Shown piece after piece: positions 9,169-17,406 of a stretch of 53,276 nucleotides of DNA. Each line of letters begins with the position of its first letter. Positions within the stretch are counted from its first letter, which is position 1. A program made the translations under genes and the position numbers. The notes beneath the pieces are model-generated. The model was not told where the DNA came from. It saw only the letters and a list, made by a program, of their open reading frames with translations, and made no database searches. Location: positions 1 to 53,276 of the forward strand of contig CANCVE010000017.1 of assembly GCA_947381435.1 (NCBI GenBank). The letters run 5' to 3'. Source of the stretch: Chitinophagaceae bacterium. Its GTDB lineage: Bacteria > Bacteroidota > Bacteroidia > Chitinophagales > Chitinophagaceae.

Positions 9169-9954
9169 ATGGAAGATGAAAGAATACATATAGAAGAAGA
9201 ACTTTTAAACAATGAAATAAAAGAACTTGTAACCTACATTAACGGTCAACCACATCTACGACATTTCTTATGTTGGTCTTACTTTCCTTTAGACTTAACA
9301 GGAAAAAGTACTTCCAATACTATGATAAATCAAGAGTTCACCTTCAAAAAGAAAAAATGTGAAGAGTATTTTAAGAAGAAAAAGTATAATGACATTCTTA
9401 CCTTATTAGACAAACAAACTCAAATAGAATGGTTTATTGAACACTACAAAAAAGTTTATAGTGATATTGGTGATAAAAAATATTACAAAATGTTAAAGGA
9501 AATACTTGTATATATCGACAATCATGACCCTTACCGTAAACACTATTCTGACCTTATTTCTATTGGTAATGACAGTACTGAAATGATGACCTCAAATGAG
9601 AAGAAACGTTTCAATAAGTTACCCCAAAAACTTACAATTTACAGGGGAACGTCCTCACACAAAAAAATAACAAAAAGTAATGTAACGGAACTGTTTGGTA
9701 ACTCTTGGTCTATCGACCGGGAAATATCAATTTGGTTCGGTAAAAACCATTCACCAAAATTCAGGGGATCGAAATACATCATTCTACTAACTTATGAATT
9801 AGATAAAAGTGATGTAGTATCGTACTTTACTGAACGTGGTGAAAATGAAATATTTCTCGACTACACAAAAATTGATTTGTCTCGTATCACTATCGAAGAA
9901 ATACCCAAAAAATACATTTGTAAAGTTAATTTCAACCATGAACAGTTTCAGTAA
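9169..9954 (+). CDS. ADP-ribosyltransferase-like protein, 261 aa
   Basis: The C-terminal half has the ordered R-S-E signature of the cholera-toxin-like mono-ADP-ribosyltransferase clade: TIYRGTSS with R159, NSWSIDREISIWFGK with S179 and S181, and ERGENEIF with E225-N-E227. The spacing is typical. The N-terminal 140 residues are helical, charged and of unknown function; there is no signal peptide, so it should act in the cytoplasm. It is divergent from hsdM and its 3' end overlaps the convergent HUH gene by 23 bp. Activity would transfer ADP-ribose from NAD to a protein or nucleic acid, as in toxins and abortive-infection effectors; that role is inferred from fold motifs and location only. Confidence 0.6.
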   Translation: MEDERIHIEEELLNNEIKELVTYINGQPHLRHFLCWSYFPLDLTGKSTSNTMINQEFTFKKKKCEEYFKKKKYNDILTLLDKQTQIEWFIEHYKKVYSDIGDKKYYKMLKEILVYIDNHDPYRKHYSDLISIGNDSTEMMTSNEKKRFNKLPQKLTIYRGTSSHKKITKSNVTELFGNSWSIDREISIWFGKNHSPKFRGSKYIILLTYELDKSDVVSYFTERGENEIFLDYTKIDLSRITIEEIPKKYICKVNFNHEQFQ

Positions 9955-10654
9955 GTAAGTTGGGTAAAACAGGTTTACTTTTTTCTGAAAAATCACCTGA
10001 AATAAACCAATTATCTATCTTTCTTTGTTCCTTGTTTGATGAAGAAAAAGGTTTTAGTTCCTTTACCATGTAACTTAATAACTGTATTCTATTTTCAACC
10101 GGAACGGTTATACACTTACCTAACAACCAACTGTTTTCTGAGGTAATATCAAAGTTGATTTTTTCAGGGTTTGACTTGAAAAGTATGTGTGTGTGGTATT
10201 TGTTGTTTTTACCTTGTTCGAAAACCACAAAACACCTCTCGAACAAGTTTTTTTCTGTCAAGTGTTGTAGGTAACGTTCGGTGTATTTTCTCAATGTATT
10301 TAATCCAATTCTTCGTTCTGTTTTAAACCCCAATTCAAGTTCATATTGTTGGTTTAAATCGGTTATATACCTGTTTTCTGTATTTAATTGGTCACGTTCC
10401 ATTTGGTTCAGGTCAACCGTTCCGGTAAAGAAATAATCATAGTCGAATTGGTTTTGAAATGAAACTATACCTGAACGGTATTCTTCCTCAGTTAATGAAG
10501 TTGTACTATATTCAGAAAGTTTTTGGAGTAGTTTCTTCCTTTCCCGACACCTACGTTGGTTTGTCCTATTTTGTTCTCTTCTACTTTCTACTCTTATTAC
10601 ATCATTAGTATAAATGGATGGTCTTCCTACTCTTCTTTTCATTGTTATATTCAT
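9932..10654 (-). CDS. HUH-type endonuclease (replication or mobilisation protein), 240 aa
   Basis: The protein has the order of rolling-circle initiators: a hydrophobic motif 1 (YFFTGTVDL at about 74-82), motif 2 with H154-T-H156 in KYHTHILFK, and motif 3 with Y195-M-V-K198. These would bind the metal and provide the nicking tyrosine. The N-terminus is very basic: GRPSIY at 10-15 followed by RREQNRTNQRRCRERKK at 25-41, probably a DNA-binding tail. The gene overlaps the convergent ADP-ribosyltransferase-like gene at its 3' end, and an inverted repeat lies across its start codon. It could drive transfer or replication of the element. Cysteine-free motif positions and overall size fit the family. 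Confidence 0.6.
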   Translation of the reverse strand: MNITMKRRVGRPSIYTNDVIRVESRREQNRTNQRRCRERKKLLQKLSEYSTTSLTEEEYRSGIVSFQNQFDYDYFFTGTVDLNQMERDQLNTENRYITDLNQQYELELGFKTERRIGLNTLRKYTERYLQHLTEKNLFERCFVVFEQGKNNKYHTHILFKSNPEKINFDITSENSWLLGKCITVPVENRIQLLSYMVKELKPFSSSNKEQRKIDNWFISGDFSEKSKPVLPNLLTETVHG

Positions 10655-10704
10655 TACTTAATTATTGATGACAAGGTGTTAACCTATTAAGGTCATCAAG
10701 TAAT
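10653..10704. repeat. bulged inverted repeat at the start of the HUH nuclease gene
   Basis: ATTACTT (10653-10659) and GATGAC (10667-10672), separated by seven bases, together pair with the uninterrupted GTCATCAAGTAAT at 10692-10704. The left arm covers the ATG of the HUH gene. Such hairpins next to a rolling-circle initiator gene can be its nicking origin or an operator for self-repression. No nick motif is obvious. Confidence 0.4.
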
Positions 10705-10793
10705 AAATACACAACTTTTTTCAAAAAGTCAAGTATTGAGTGTTTTTTGAGTAAAAAATAATTTCATATTGATGATTCTGACCATGGATTTTC

Positions 10794-11360
10794 TTATTTC
10801 TTGACCTTTGGACTTAAAAAATTTCGTTTGACAAAATACAGGTAAATTGATTCCTTGGAAATTTTTTTCCCATTAGTAGGGTTTACTTTTAAAAACATCC
10901 CATTATTGAAATGTGTTGAAATAGTTTGACGAGTTAATCCCAATAATTCACCGGTTTCAGAGAAGTCGTATTCTTCCTTATTCAATTTGTTATAAAACTT
11001 TAAACAATCAATAGGATGGTTGGGGTTTACATAAATCGGGTATTTTTCCCTGAATTTTTTTAACTTTTCGATGTTTTGGTAGATGTTGTCAACTTTTTTA
11101 ATGGATTTTTCGAAACCCGAATCAACAGATTGAATTATAGTATTGAGTAGTTTTCTTATGTCTCTTAATTCAGTAGTTAAGTCTTCCGGGGTTTGTGGAA
11201 TTGACATCCTATCGAATATAACCCCATCGACAAAAAATTCAGACATTCTCGAAATCTCCCCTTCGTCAAAATCAATATTGGAGACTAACATAATCTGTTC
11301 AAATAGTTTTGAGAGTTGTCCGATTAAGTAGTTGTTATTGTCGAATCCACTTTTTTTCAT
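10794..11360 (-). CDS. helix-turn-helix protein of the integrated element, 188 aa
   Basis: The N-terminal part (1-60) is unassigned. Residues 65-115 (RDIRKLLNTIIQSVDSGFEKS onward) look like a coiled coil. The C-terminal 60 residues contain a helix-turn-helix of the excisionase/MerR-like kind: FSETGELLGLTRQTISTHF followed by a wing-like KVNPTNGKKISKESIYLYF. The gene overlaps the integrase by ATGA (11357-11360), so it is translated with it. That position suggests a recombination directionality factor or a regulator of the element; this is inference. Confidence 0.6.
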   Translation of the reverse strand: MKKSGFDNNNYLIGQLSKLFEQIMLVSNIDFDEGEISRMSEFFVDGVIFDRMSIPQTPEDLTTELRDIRKLLNTIIQSVDSGFEKSIKKVDNIYQNIEKLKKFREKYPIYVNPNHPIDCLKFYNKLNKEEYDFSETGELLGLTRQTISTHFNNGMFLKVNPTNGKKISKESIYLYFVKRNFLSPKVKK

Positions 11361-12667
11361 TTATCAAATATTTTTATGTATTTACTACTCACCTGACGTG
11401 ATTTGTCGACATAACTCATTAAAGTCGATACCTTGGTATGTCCTGTATATTTCATTAATTCATTCACAGGGGTGGAATCAATCAAATTTGTTATAAATGT
11501 GTCTCTTCCTTTGTGAGCGGTTATAAGTTCCCATCTATGTAAATAAACTCCTGTTTCTTTATCTTTAGTTCGTGTAATGTCATTAAAAAGACCACACTCT
11601 TTACCCATCAATTTTAATTTTTCATTGAAATCACCATTATTTGTGATTATACTTTTCAAGTTATAGTTATATTTAATTATAATCTCTTTGACTACATCAC
11701 ACATTGGAATATAACAATCAATCGAACTACTATCTTCAGTCTTTATTGGGGTAAACTCATAAAACCATTCATCACCGTTCTTTCTTATAAACCCGGAATC
11801 AAATAATTCAATATCACTCCAACGTAAACCCATAAAACAAATGAATACAAACAAGTCCTTCGTTTTATTAAGATTATGGTCACTAAAATTAAAACTATAT
11901 AACTTATGAATTTCATCAATTGTCAATGTAACTTTTTTCTTAGTACCCAATTTAATTTCTGACCTTCTTTTTTTGATAAAATCATTTTCGGGTAACAATT
12001 TTTCTGATACTAAAAAATTATTAAACTCATTCAAACAATCTAACCTTTTTCTAAGTGTATCATCCACCATATTCCCTTTGGATTTGAATATGTAAGTATT
12101 ACCATTGGATAATTCAATTTCTTTAGGATGTTTACTTCTCATGAATGAAATAAAATCTTCCAAAAAGTTTTTATTAAAATCTTTAAACTTAATTTTTCTA
12201 TTTTTCAGAATCTCATATCCCTCTAAATGACTTTTTAGAGAATTATAATCTTTCAAACTTTGTGGTTTCTTTTTAAACACCTTCGTCTTGTATTCTAAAA
12301 ACTTTTCATAATGGTCGAATATCAATTTCGTTTTGATAGTGTTACTTACTTTGTAATCATTTTTCAGTAATTCTTGGAGTTCTTTCCCTGTCAAAATCGT
12401 TTCATCCTCTCTATACTTTTCTTGTAAAATATTCGTAACTGAATCTATCTTCTCCCGTAATAATAAGTTCTTACTTTCAAAATCCTCTACTGAAGACTTT
12501 AGTTTGTTGTGTTTATAATCCCAATCTTTAAACTTTCCTTTTGAATCAGTAATATTTGAAATTGATATACCTGTTGAGAACCGACAAGTATTCTCATAGT
12601 GATAGTAAATAACGATTGAACCATTATTTACCTTTAACGATGGTTGATTAAAATACCCTTTACCCAT
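11357..12667 (-). CDS. int: tyrosine recombinase (integrase) of the genomic island
   Basis: A 436-aa phage-type integrase that would insert the element into the tRNA target. It has an N-terminal arm-binding region (1-100), a SAM-like core-binding domain (about 110-220) and the catalytic domain with R282 (GLRWSD), K309, H385 and R388 (AHKGRDTF), H410 (YTGHTKV) and Y419 (STLMSYVD). All catalytic residues are present, so it may be active. The gene starts 151 bp from the presumed right attachment site, with direct repeats between. The layout is typical of Bacteroidota integrative elements. Confidence 0.93.
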   Translation of the reverse strand: MGKGYFNQPSLKVNNGSIVIYYHYENTCRFSTGISISNITDSKGKFKDWDYKHNKLKSSVEDFESKNLLLREKIDSVTNILQEKYREDETILTGKELQELLKNDYKVSNTIKTKLIFDHYEKFLEYKTKVFKKKPQSLKDYNSLKSHLEGYEILKNRKIKFKDFNKNFLEDFISFMRSKHPKEIELSNGNTYIFKSKGNMVDDTLRKRLDCLNEFNNFLVSEKLLPENDFIKKRRSEIKLGTKKKVTLTIDEIHKLYSFNFSDHNLNKTKDLFVFICFMGLRWSDIELFDSGFIRKNGDEWFYEFTPIKTEDSSSIDCYIPMCDVVKEIIIKYNYNLKSIITNNGDFNEKLKLMGKECGLFNDITRTKDKETGVYLHRWELITAHKGRDTFITNLIDSTPVNELMKYTGHTKVSTLMSYVDKSRQVSSKYIKIFDK

Positions 12668-12676
12668 CCTACAAAT

Positions 12677-12716
12677 TTAGAAAATTTTTAGAAAATTTCA
12701 TTTAACATTTAGAAAA
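12677..12716. repeat. three TTAGAAAA direct repeats between integrase and attachment site
   Basis: TTAGAAAA occurs at 12677-12684, 12688-12695 and 12709-12716, with start-to-start steps of 11 and 21 bp, so all three face the same side of the helix. They lie between the integrase start and the tRNA fragment, where arm-type integrase sites or directionality-factor sites are found. The AT-rich context makes chance matches possible. Confidence 0.4.
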
Positions 12717-12817
12717 AATGTTATTTGATTTGTTAATTTGGGGAAGGTGAAATTACTGTCTACCAATACAAATTAACATAAATGACCCGTTTGTTAAATA
12801 TTAGTATTTTTTTTAAT

Positions 12818-12834
12818 AATCCTGTCTTCCCGAC
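12818..12834 (+). other. tRNA-Pro 3' fragment: presumed right attachment site (attR)
   Basis: AATCCTGTCTTCCCGAC has the form of the end of a tRNA: the last bases of a T-loop (AAT), a 3' T-stem strand (CCTGT), a seven-base acceptor strand CTTCCCG and a discriminator. A 5' strand CGGGAAG is typical of tRNA-Pro in this phylum. No other part of a tRNA is upstream. The fragment is followed directly by a terminator, as after a real tRNA gene. This is the scar left when a tyrosine recombinase inserts at a tRNA 3' end; the whole tRNA should stand at the other end of the island, left of the window. Confidence 0.6.
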
Positions 12835-12845
12835 AAAAATTAAGT

Positions 12846-12874
12846 AGCTGTCTCTTATGAGACGGCTATTTTTG
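12846..12874 (+). terminator. rho-independent terminator after the tRNA fragment
   Basis: AGCTGTCTC (12846-12854) pairs with GAGACGGCT (12859-12867) through a nine-base-pair stem including one G-T pair and a TTAT loop, then ATTTTTGTTTT. It is probably the original terminator of the tRNA gene into which the island inserted, so chromosome resumes here. Confidence 0.8.
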
Positions 12875-13075
12875 TTTTGAAGATTTTATTTTTGCTTAAG
12901 CATTTTATCGAATCAAGTTATTACAATTGTTTTTTAAGCTTTTGGAGCAGTTATTAAATTGTGCTGCTAAATAATCATAAGACAAAGAAGCTATTGCCTG
13001 AAAATTCTAGGAGAAAAGTGAAAATTAGTAGTTAATTCTGCTCAGTTTGTTGGTCATTTTGAACACATTGATATT

Positions 13076-13194
13076 CTTCCGGCGAACATTGGTGGCCTTC
13101 CGGTGAACTTTGGTGGTCTTCCGGCTATGTGAAGTATGCCATTCTGTTCTCATTGTTGAAGTTCCGGCTAACAAAGGAGGCTTCCGGCTCTATT
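13076..13194. repeat. intergenic tandem array A, 21-bp period
   Basis: CTTCCGG recurs at 13076, 13097, 13118 and 13181, i.e. at multiples of 21 bp, with a related GTTCCGG at 13161. The first two units are nearly identical over 21 bp (CTTCCGGCGAACATTGG type); the later ones are degenerate. The array sits in the roughly 450-bp non-coding stretch between the island end and the TonB receptor terminator. Outside the array I see nothing in 12875-13320. Confidence 0.7.
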
Positions 13195-13322
13195 AAATAT
13201 GTCATCTGGTCATGCAATTTAGCTTTCTTTAGTTAATAGAAATCAGTTACAAAAGGTTATTTCTTATAATTGACTAAAATCTTTGTAAGAAAGAATTAAT
13301 GTAGGGTAAGTGCTTAGCAACA

Positions 13323-13356
13323 CAAAAAAAGGTATGACTACTGAAAGCCATACCTT
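13323..13356 (-). terminator. terminator of the TonB receptor gene
   Basis: On the minus strand AAGGTATG (13356-13349) pairs with CATACCTT (13336-13329), and a run of T residues follows at 13330-13324. It lies 29 bases beyond the stop codon of the receptor gene. Confidence 0.85.
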
Positions 13357-13384
13357 ATTCTGCTATAAAAGTCTTAAAATTAAC

Positions 13385-16093
13385 TTATAAATTTATTTTT
13401 AAAGTTGCTACCCATGTTCTTCCTATACCTGCATATACTTGATTTTGAGCTCCAGACCCATTATCTCCTATTACAAAATCGTTGGGAGTTGATTTGTTAT
13501 ATGGTATATCTGTATTAGCCCTTGATATGTATTGCTTATTTAAAATATTGTCTACATTAAGTCTCACTGTATATTTTATTCCATCAAATGAAAATCGATA
13601 ATTAACAGATGCATTAAGTAGGCCATAAGCAGGTAGTTTCCAAGCTTGACGACTAGAAGGTGTTCTACGATCAGTTACAGCAAACTGAGCATAAATGTTA
13701 TCCAAATATCTATAATTTGTGCTTATTCTTAATCCTTTTAATATTTCATAACTTCCGCCTACACCAAAGGTAGTTTGCGCAGTGCTTGCCACTTTTAAAC
13801 CATCAAGAAATGCTTTTACGCTATCTTTTAAAACATCGTTGTCGTCATATACGTATGAAATAACATTATTCTTCCATTTCCAATCTCCTAAAGATGCCAT
13901 TACATTGATAAATAATTTTTTAACAGGTCTTGCCGTAGCTTCCAACTCTATCCCTTTATGTTCGGCAGTTAACCCAGTAATATTTACTCTTTGGGTTGTG
14001 CCATCTGGTTGAAGAAGACCAGTATTTGATAACAAACTTTTATTCTTCCAAATGGTTCTGTAAACATTAACCATCACACTAACTATAGGAGAACGATATC
14101 CATAGCCTCCTTCTAATCCAAACACTTTTTCGTTTACAGTATTTTTTAGAATTGAGGTATTATCATTAGCATAAAAAACTGTATTAAAAAAAGGTGCTTT
14201 CTCGAAATAACCAGTATTGAAAAAAGCGAAATGTTGGTTATTAAATCTATAACTTATGCCTCCTTTTGTAACAGGACATAAAAAGTTTTTAACGGCAGTT
14301 TTTCTATTTTTATCTTCTGGTTTGTATAAAAAAAAGTCTTCTCTTTGATAAGAGGTATTGGATACAGTTGCAGCTGCAAAAACAGTTAATTTATTCTTCT
14401 CATACGTACCTGACAAGTATCCTCCATACTGTTTCACGATACCATTCCAATTTCTGAATATTTTTGTATCCTTGTCGCCATTTGCAACATAAGTACCACT
14501 AGGTTGATTTACATTTCTACCAACTTCATAGTAGGCATCCGCACCAAACATATCTTCCACCCTGCTATAGTGTAGTCCAACATAAGAGCGTAAATCTATT
14601 CCGGCATCAATAGTCAAATTTTTAATCGTTCTATTAGATAAATTGATAATGGTACCATACCAATTATGTTCATTCATATTAGCCCTCCTTGCATATCCGA
14701 GAGTAGAACTCGCTGTACCACCGTTAACTACATATTTTCCTTTATAAACTCCGTCAAGTGTCCAAGGAACATTCGTTCTTGAAGGAGAAACACCAGGAAC
14801 ACTTTCTCCTTTATTCAACTTTTCTACATCATCATATCTTATTAATGAGTCAGCAGTTCTTATAGAAAATGGATTAGCGGCACCATTTGCAGTTCCACCA
14901 CCTCTACCCAAAGATCCATATAAAACAACACTGATATCTGTTTTTGAATTTAATTTAAGGTAGTAGTTTATGTTAGCAACTGGTTTGTGATAAAAGTTTT
15001 TTGTATTACTAAATTCTTCTCCACGGTAAAAACCCCATGAACCAGAGTATTGTGGTCCTTTAGGAACATAAGAAGGTGTAGTAGGATTACCATATAAAAT
15101 TGGATACCTTAAAGCAAATGTACCTTGATTGTGCCATTGAGGTGCACCCGTGACAGTTGCAGTAATTGTATTTTTTGCATTTATTTCCCAAGCTGCGGTA
15201 GCAAAATAGTTATATTGTTCATACTCAGTTCCTGCAATATAGCCTTTGCCACTTGTTCTTGAAGCTAACATAGAAAAGGCAAAGCCTTTTTTGGATTTAC
15301 CTGTAGAAAACCCTACACCAGTTTTATAAAAGTCATTATTACCAGCAGAGGCTGTTATGGTTGTTCCTGCCCTCATCTCGGTAGCTTTAGTAACAATATT
15401 AACGTTACCACCTACTGCTGCTATGGATAGTTTAGAAGCACCTAAACCTCTTTGAACTTGAACAGAGCTAGCTATTTCTCGTAGGCCAGACCAGTTGCTC
15501 CAAAAAACATTACCATTTTCCATGTCATTTACAGGTACTCCATTCACCATTACAGCGATGTTTGTTTGATCAAATCCTCTAATGCTCAATTTAGAGTCTC
15601 CAGCACCACCACCTTCATTAGTTACAAAAACAGAAGGTGTACTTTCTAACAATTCAGGAAACTCTTTATTGGCACTAGCTTCCTCTATCTGTAAAGCTCT
15701 AATTGTTGATACTGCAACAGGTGTTTTACGATCAATAGCTATGTTGTTGGTAACCACTACTTCTTTTAAAGTTGTTTCACTTGTGGTAAGCTCGATAGTA
15801 CCTTGGCTACCTTTGGCACTAATCTTTTTTGGTAAATACCCAATTGCCGTAAATTCTAATGTATCGGTATCTACTACTTTAATCGAAAAGCTACCATCGA
15901 TACCAGAAACGAAGGTGGCTTTTTTGCCTTTAATAGATATTGTTACACCCGGAAGTGTTTCTTTAGTGGTGGCATCTACTAGTTTACCTGTTAACTTCAT
16001 CTGGGCAAAAAGAGCCAAGAGTGGAAACAAAACAAAGGATGCAGTAACTGCTACCCTACTTAAAACTGACATGTGTGGTTGTTTAAAATTCAT
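13385..16093 (-). CDS. TonB-dependent outer-membrane receptor with carboxypeptidase-regulatory-like domain, 902 aa
   Basis: The protein imports an unknown substrate across the outer membrane using TonB energy. I place the start at the ATG 16093-16091 because the sequence then begins MNFKQPHMSVLSRVAVTASF, a signal peptide ending near LFAQ; an upstream in-frame ATG would add 47 unlikely residues. Then come a carboxypeptidase-D regulatory-like domain (MKLTGKLVDATTKETLPGVT), a TonB-box-like ETTLKEVVVT, a plug (LSIRGFDQTNIAVMVNGVPV, GGNVNIVT) and a beta-barrel ending in aromatic GRTWVATLKINL. There is no SusD gene beside it, so it is not a typical glycan-utilisation pair. It is monocistronic with a clear terminator. 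Confidence 0.93.
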   Translation of the reverse strand: MNFKQPHMSVLSRVAVTASFVLFPLLALFAQMKLTGKLVDATTKETLPGVTISIKGKKATFVSGIDGSFSIKVVDTDTLEFTAIGYLPKKISAKGSQGTIELTTSETTLKEVVVTNNIAIDRKTPVAVSTIRALQIEEASANKEFPELLESTPSVFVTNEGGGAGDSKLSIRGFDQTNIAVMVNGVPVNDMENGNVFWSNWSGLREIASSVQVQRGLGASKLSIAAVGGNVNIVTKATEMRAGTTITASAGNNDFYKTGVGFSTGKSKKGFAFSMLASRTSGKGYIAGTEYEQYNYFATAAWEINAKNTITATVTGAPQWHNQGTFALRYPILYGNPTTPSYVPKGPQYSGSWGFYRGEEFSNTKNFYHKPVANINYYLKLNSKTDISVVLYGSLGRGGGTANGAANPFSIRTADSLIRYDDVEKLNKGESVPGVSPSRTNVPWTLDGVYKGKYVVNGGTASSTLGYARRANMNEHNWYGTIINLSNRTIKNLTIDAGIDLRSYVGLHYSRVEDMFGADAYYEVGRNVNQPSGTYVANGDKDTKIFRNWNGIVKQYGGYLSGTYEKNKLTVFAAATVSNTSYQREDFFLYKPEDKNRKTAVKNFLCPVTKGGISYRFNNQHFAFFNTGYFEKAPFFNTVFYANDNTSILKNTVNEKVFGLEGGYGYRSPIVSVMVNVYRTIWKNKSLLSNTGLLQPDGTTQRVNITGLTAEHKGIELEATARPVKKLFINVMASLGDWKWKNNVISYVYDDNDVLKDSVKAFLDGLKVASTAQTTFGVGGSYEILKGLRISTNYRYLDNIYAQFAVTDRRTPSSRQAWKLPAYGLLNASVNYRFSFDGIKYTVRLNVDNILNKQYISRANTDIPYNKSTPNDFVIGDNGSGAQNQVYAGIGRTWVATLKINL

Positions 16094-16258
16094 AACTATC
16101 AATTTGAGATTGCGTGTGAGGTGCTGCAAATAAAGGAAATAAAATGCTGCATTGTTAATTATTTGCAAATAAACGCCTTTATATTCAAAAATGTATAAAG
16201 TAATAAAACATAACAGTTTATTAATGTAGAACAAAGATTGTGGCTTTGATTATGAAAA

Positions 16259-17383
16259 TCACTTTTGTAGTAGGTCTGCAATAAGCATATAATGGTCGCT
16301 AAGGCCTTCATCCTGCAAATCGAATTGCATTACTTGAAAGTTGTTATCTGGCAAAATATAGTCGATACGGAGAGTGGGTGCAAGTGCGATAAAGGTTCTG
16401 CCAATACCAAATGATTTTTGTAGAAAAGCATCCTGTCTATTTCCCCTGAGTGAAAAATAAGCATAGCTATTGGGAACATCATTAAAATCGCCAGTAATGA
16501 TGTTTGGATAGGGAGACTTACTGACCCATTGTTTTAATAGATTTACCTGAATAGCCCTTTTGACAAAGGCTGGTTTCATCTTTTCGAAAACATTTTTAGA
16601 AGCGGATAAAACCATACTATCATTAGTTTCTACTTTCTCAATATTCTCATAATCGTTTTTCTTAAACTTAAAAGATTGTAGGTGTGTGGTATATACCCTA
16701 AAAGTATCTTTTCCATTTACTACATCTACAAATAGTGCACTCTCGCCTCTTGGGAATTTAAGTTTGCCCGTATCAATTATTGGGAATCTTGAAAAGATGA
16801 TACTACCAGAAGCATAACCATTGGCTGTTTTATAGTCTTTAGAAAAATAGTAATAAGGTAATGCTTTTGTAAATAAGCCAATATTGTTAGCACGTTCATT
16901 GGGATGAGAAATATTATTATAAGAGTGATTAAATTCTTGAAAACAAACAATGTCGGGCTTCATTTTCAAAATATTCTCTGCTAGTTCTGGTCTTAATAGT
17001 TTTTTTGAAATCCTATCCTCACTTAAGCCATTGAAGCCACGTAGGTTCCAATCAATTATTCGAATATTTGTTGCCGCTTTCTCCTCAGAGAATGAATTGT
17101 TTAAGTGGTAAGCAAACACGACGCTTAGTTGCTTGTAACCTATGGAAAGAATGATAAGTATGGCGATTGCCCAACGAAGAGAAATGAAAAGCCAGTAGAA
17201 TAATGAAAGTGCTAAAACGATGAATAGGTAAGGCGTTGCTAAGCCAATAAAGCCAATAAGCCAAAATTTTGCAGGGGATAAATAGGGTGACAAACAGGTA
17301 ATGAGAAAGCATAAACTAACACAAGTAGTTAATACTTGCATTAGAAATTTGAAAACTCTAGTTGAGATACTTTTATTTATCAC
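16259..17383 (-). CDS. endonuclease/exonuclease/phosphatase-family protein with N-terminal membrane helices, 374 aa
   Basis: Three hydrophobic segments in the first 95 residues anchor the protein in the inner membrane. The catalytic domain follows with all EEP motifs: IDWNLRGFNG, CFQEF (catalytic Glu), YTTHLQS, TGDFNDVP and SDHYML. Such domains hydrolyse phosphodiester bonds in nucleic acids, lipids or sugar phosphates; the substrate is not evident. It is the last gene of a four-gene minus-strand run (rhomboid, rhomboid, EEP, EEP) and a paralogue of the gene just upstream, 23 bp away. Confidence 0.88.
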   Translation of the reverse strand: MINKSISTRVFKFLMQVLTTCVSLCFLITCLSPYLSPAKFWLIGFIGLATPYLFIVLALSLFYWLFISLRWAIAILIILSIGYKQLSVVFAYHLNNSFSEEKAATNIRIIDWNLRGFNGLSEDRISKKLLRPELAENILKMKPDIVCFQEFNHSYNNISHPNERANNIGLFTKALPYYYFSKDYKTANGYASGSIIFSRFPIIDTGKLKFPRGESALFVDVVNGKDTFRVYTTHLQSFKFKKNDYENIEKVETNDSMVLSASKNVFEKMKPAFVKRAIQVNLLKQWVSKSPYPNIITGDFNDVPNSYAYFSLRGNRQDAFLQKSFGIGRTFIALAPTLRIDYILPDNNFQVMQFDLQDEGLSDHYMLIADLLQK

Positions 17384-17406
17384 GCTCTAAAAGTACCTAA
17401 AAAGGC

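Noticed and set aside
12818-12834. Complete tRNA gene
   Set aside because: Only the last 17 bases fit; the bases upstream cannot form the anticodon or D arms, so it is a fragment.
13385-16093. SusC-type glycan receptor
   Set aside because: There is no SusD partner next to it and the protein is shorter than SusC, so a general TonB receptor is the safer call.
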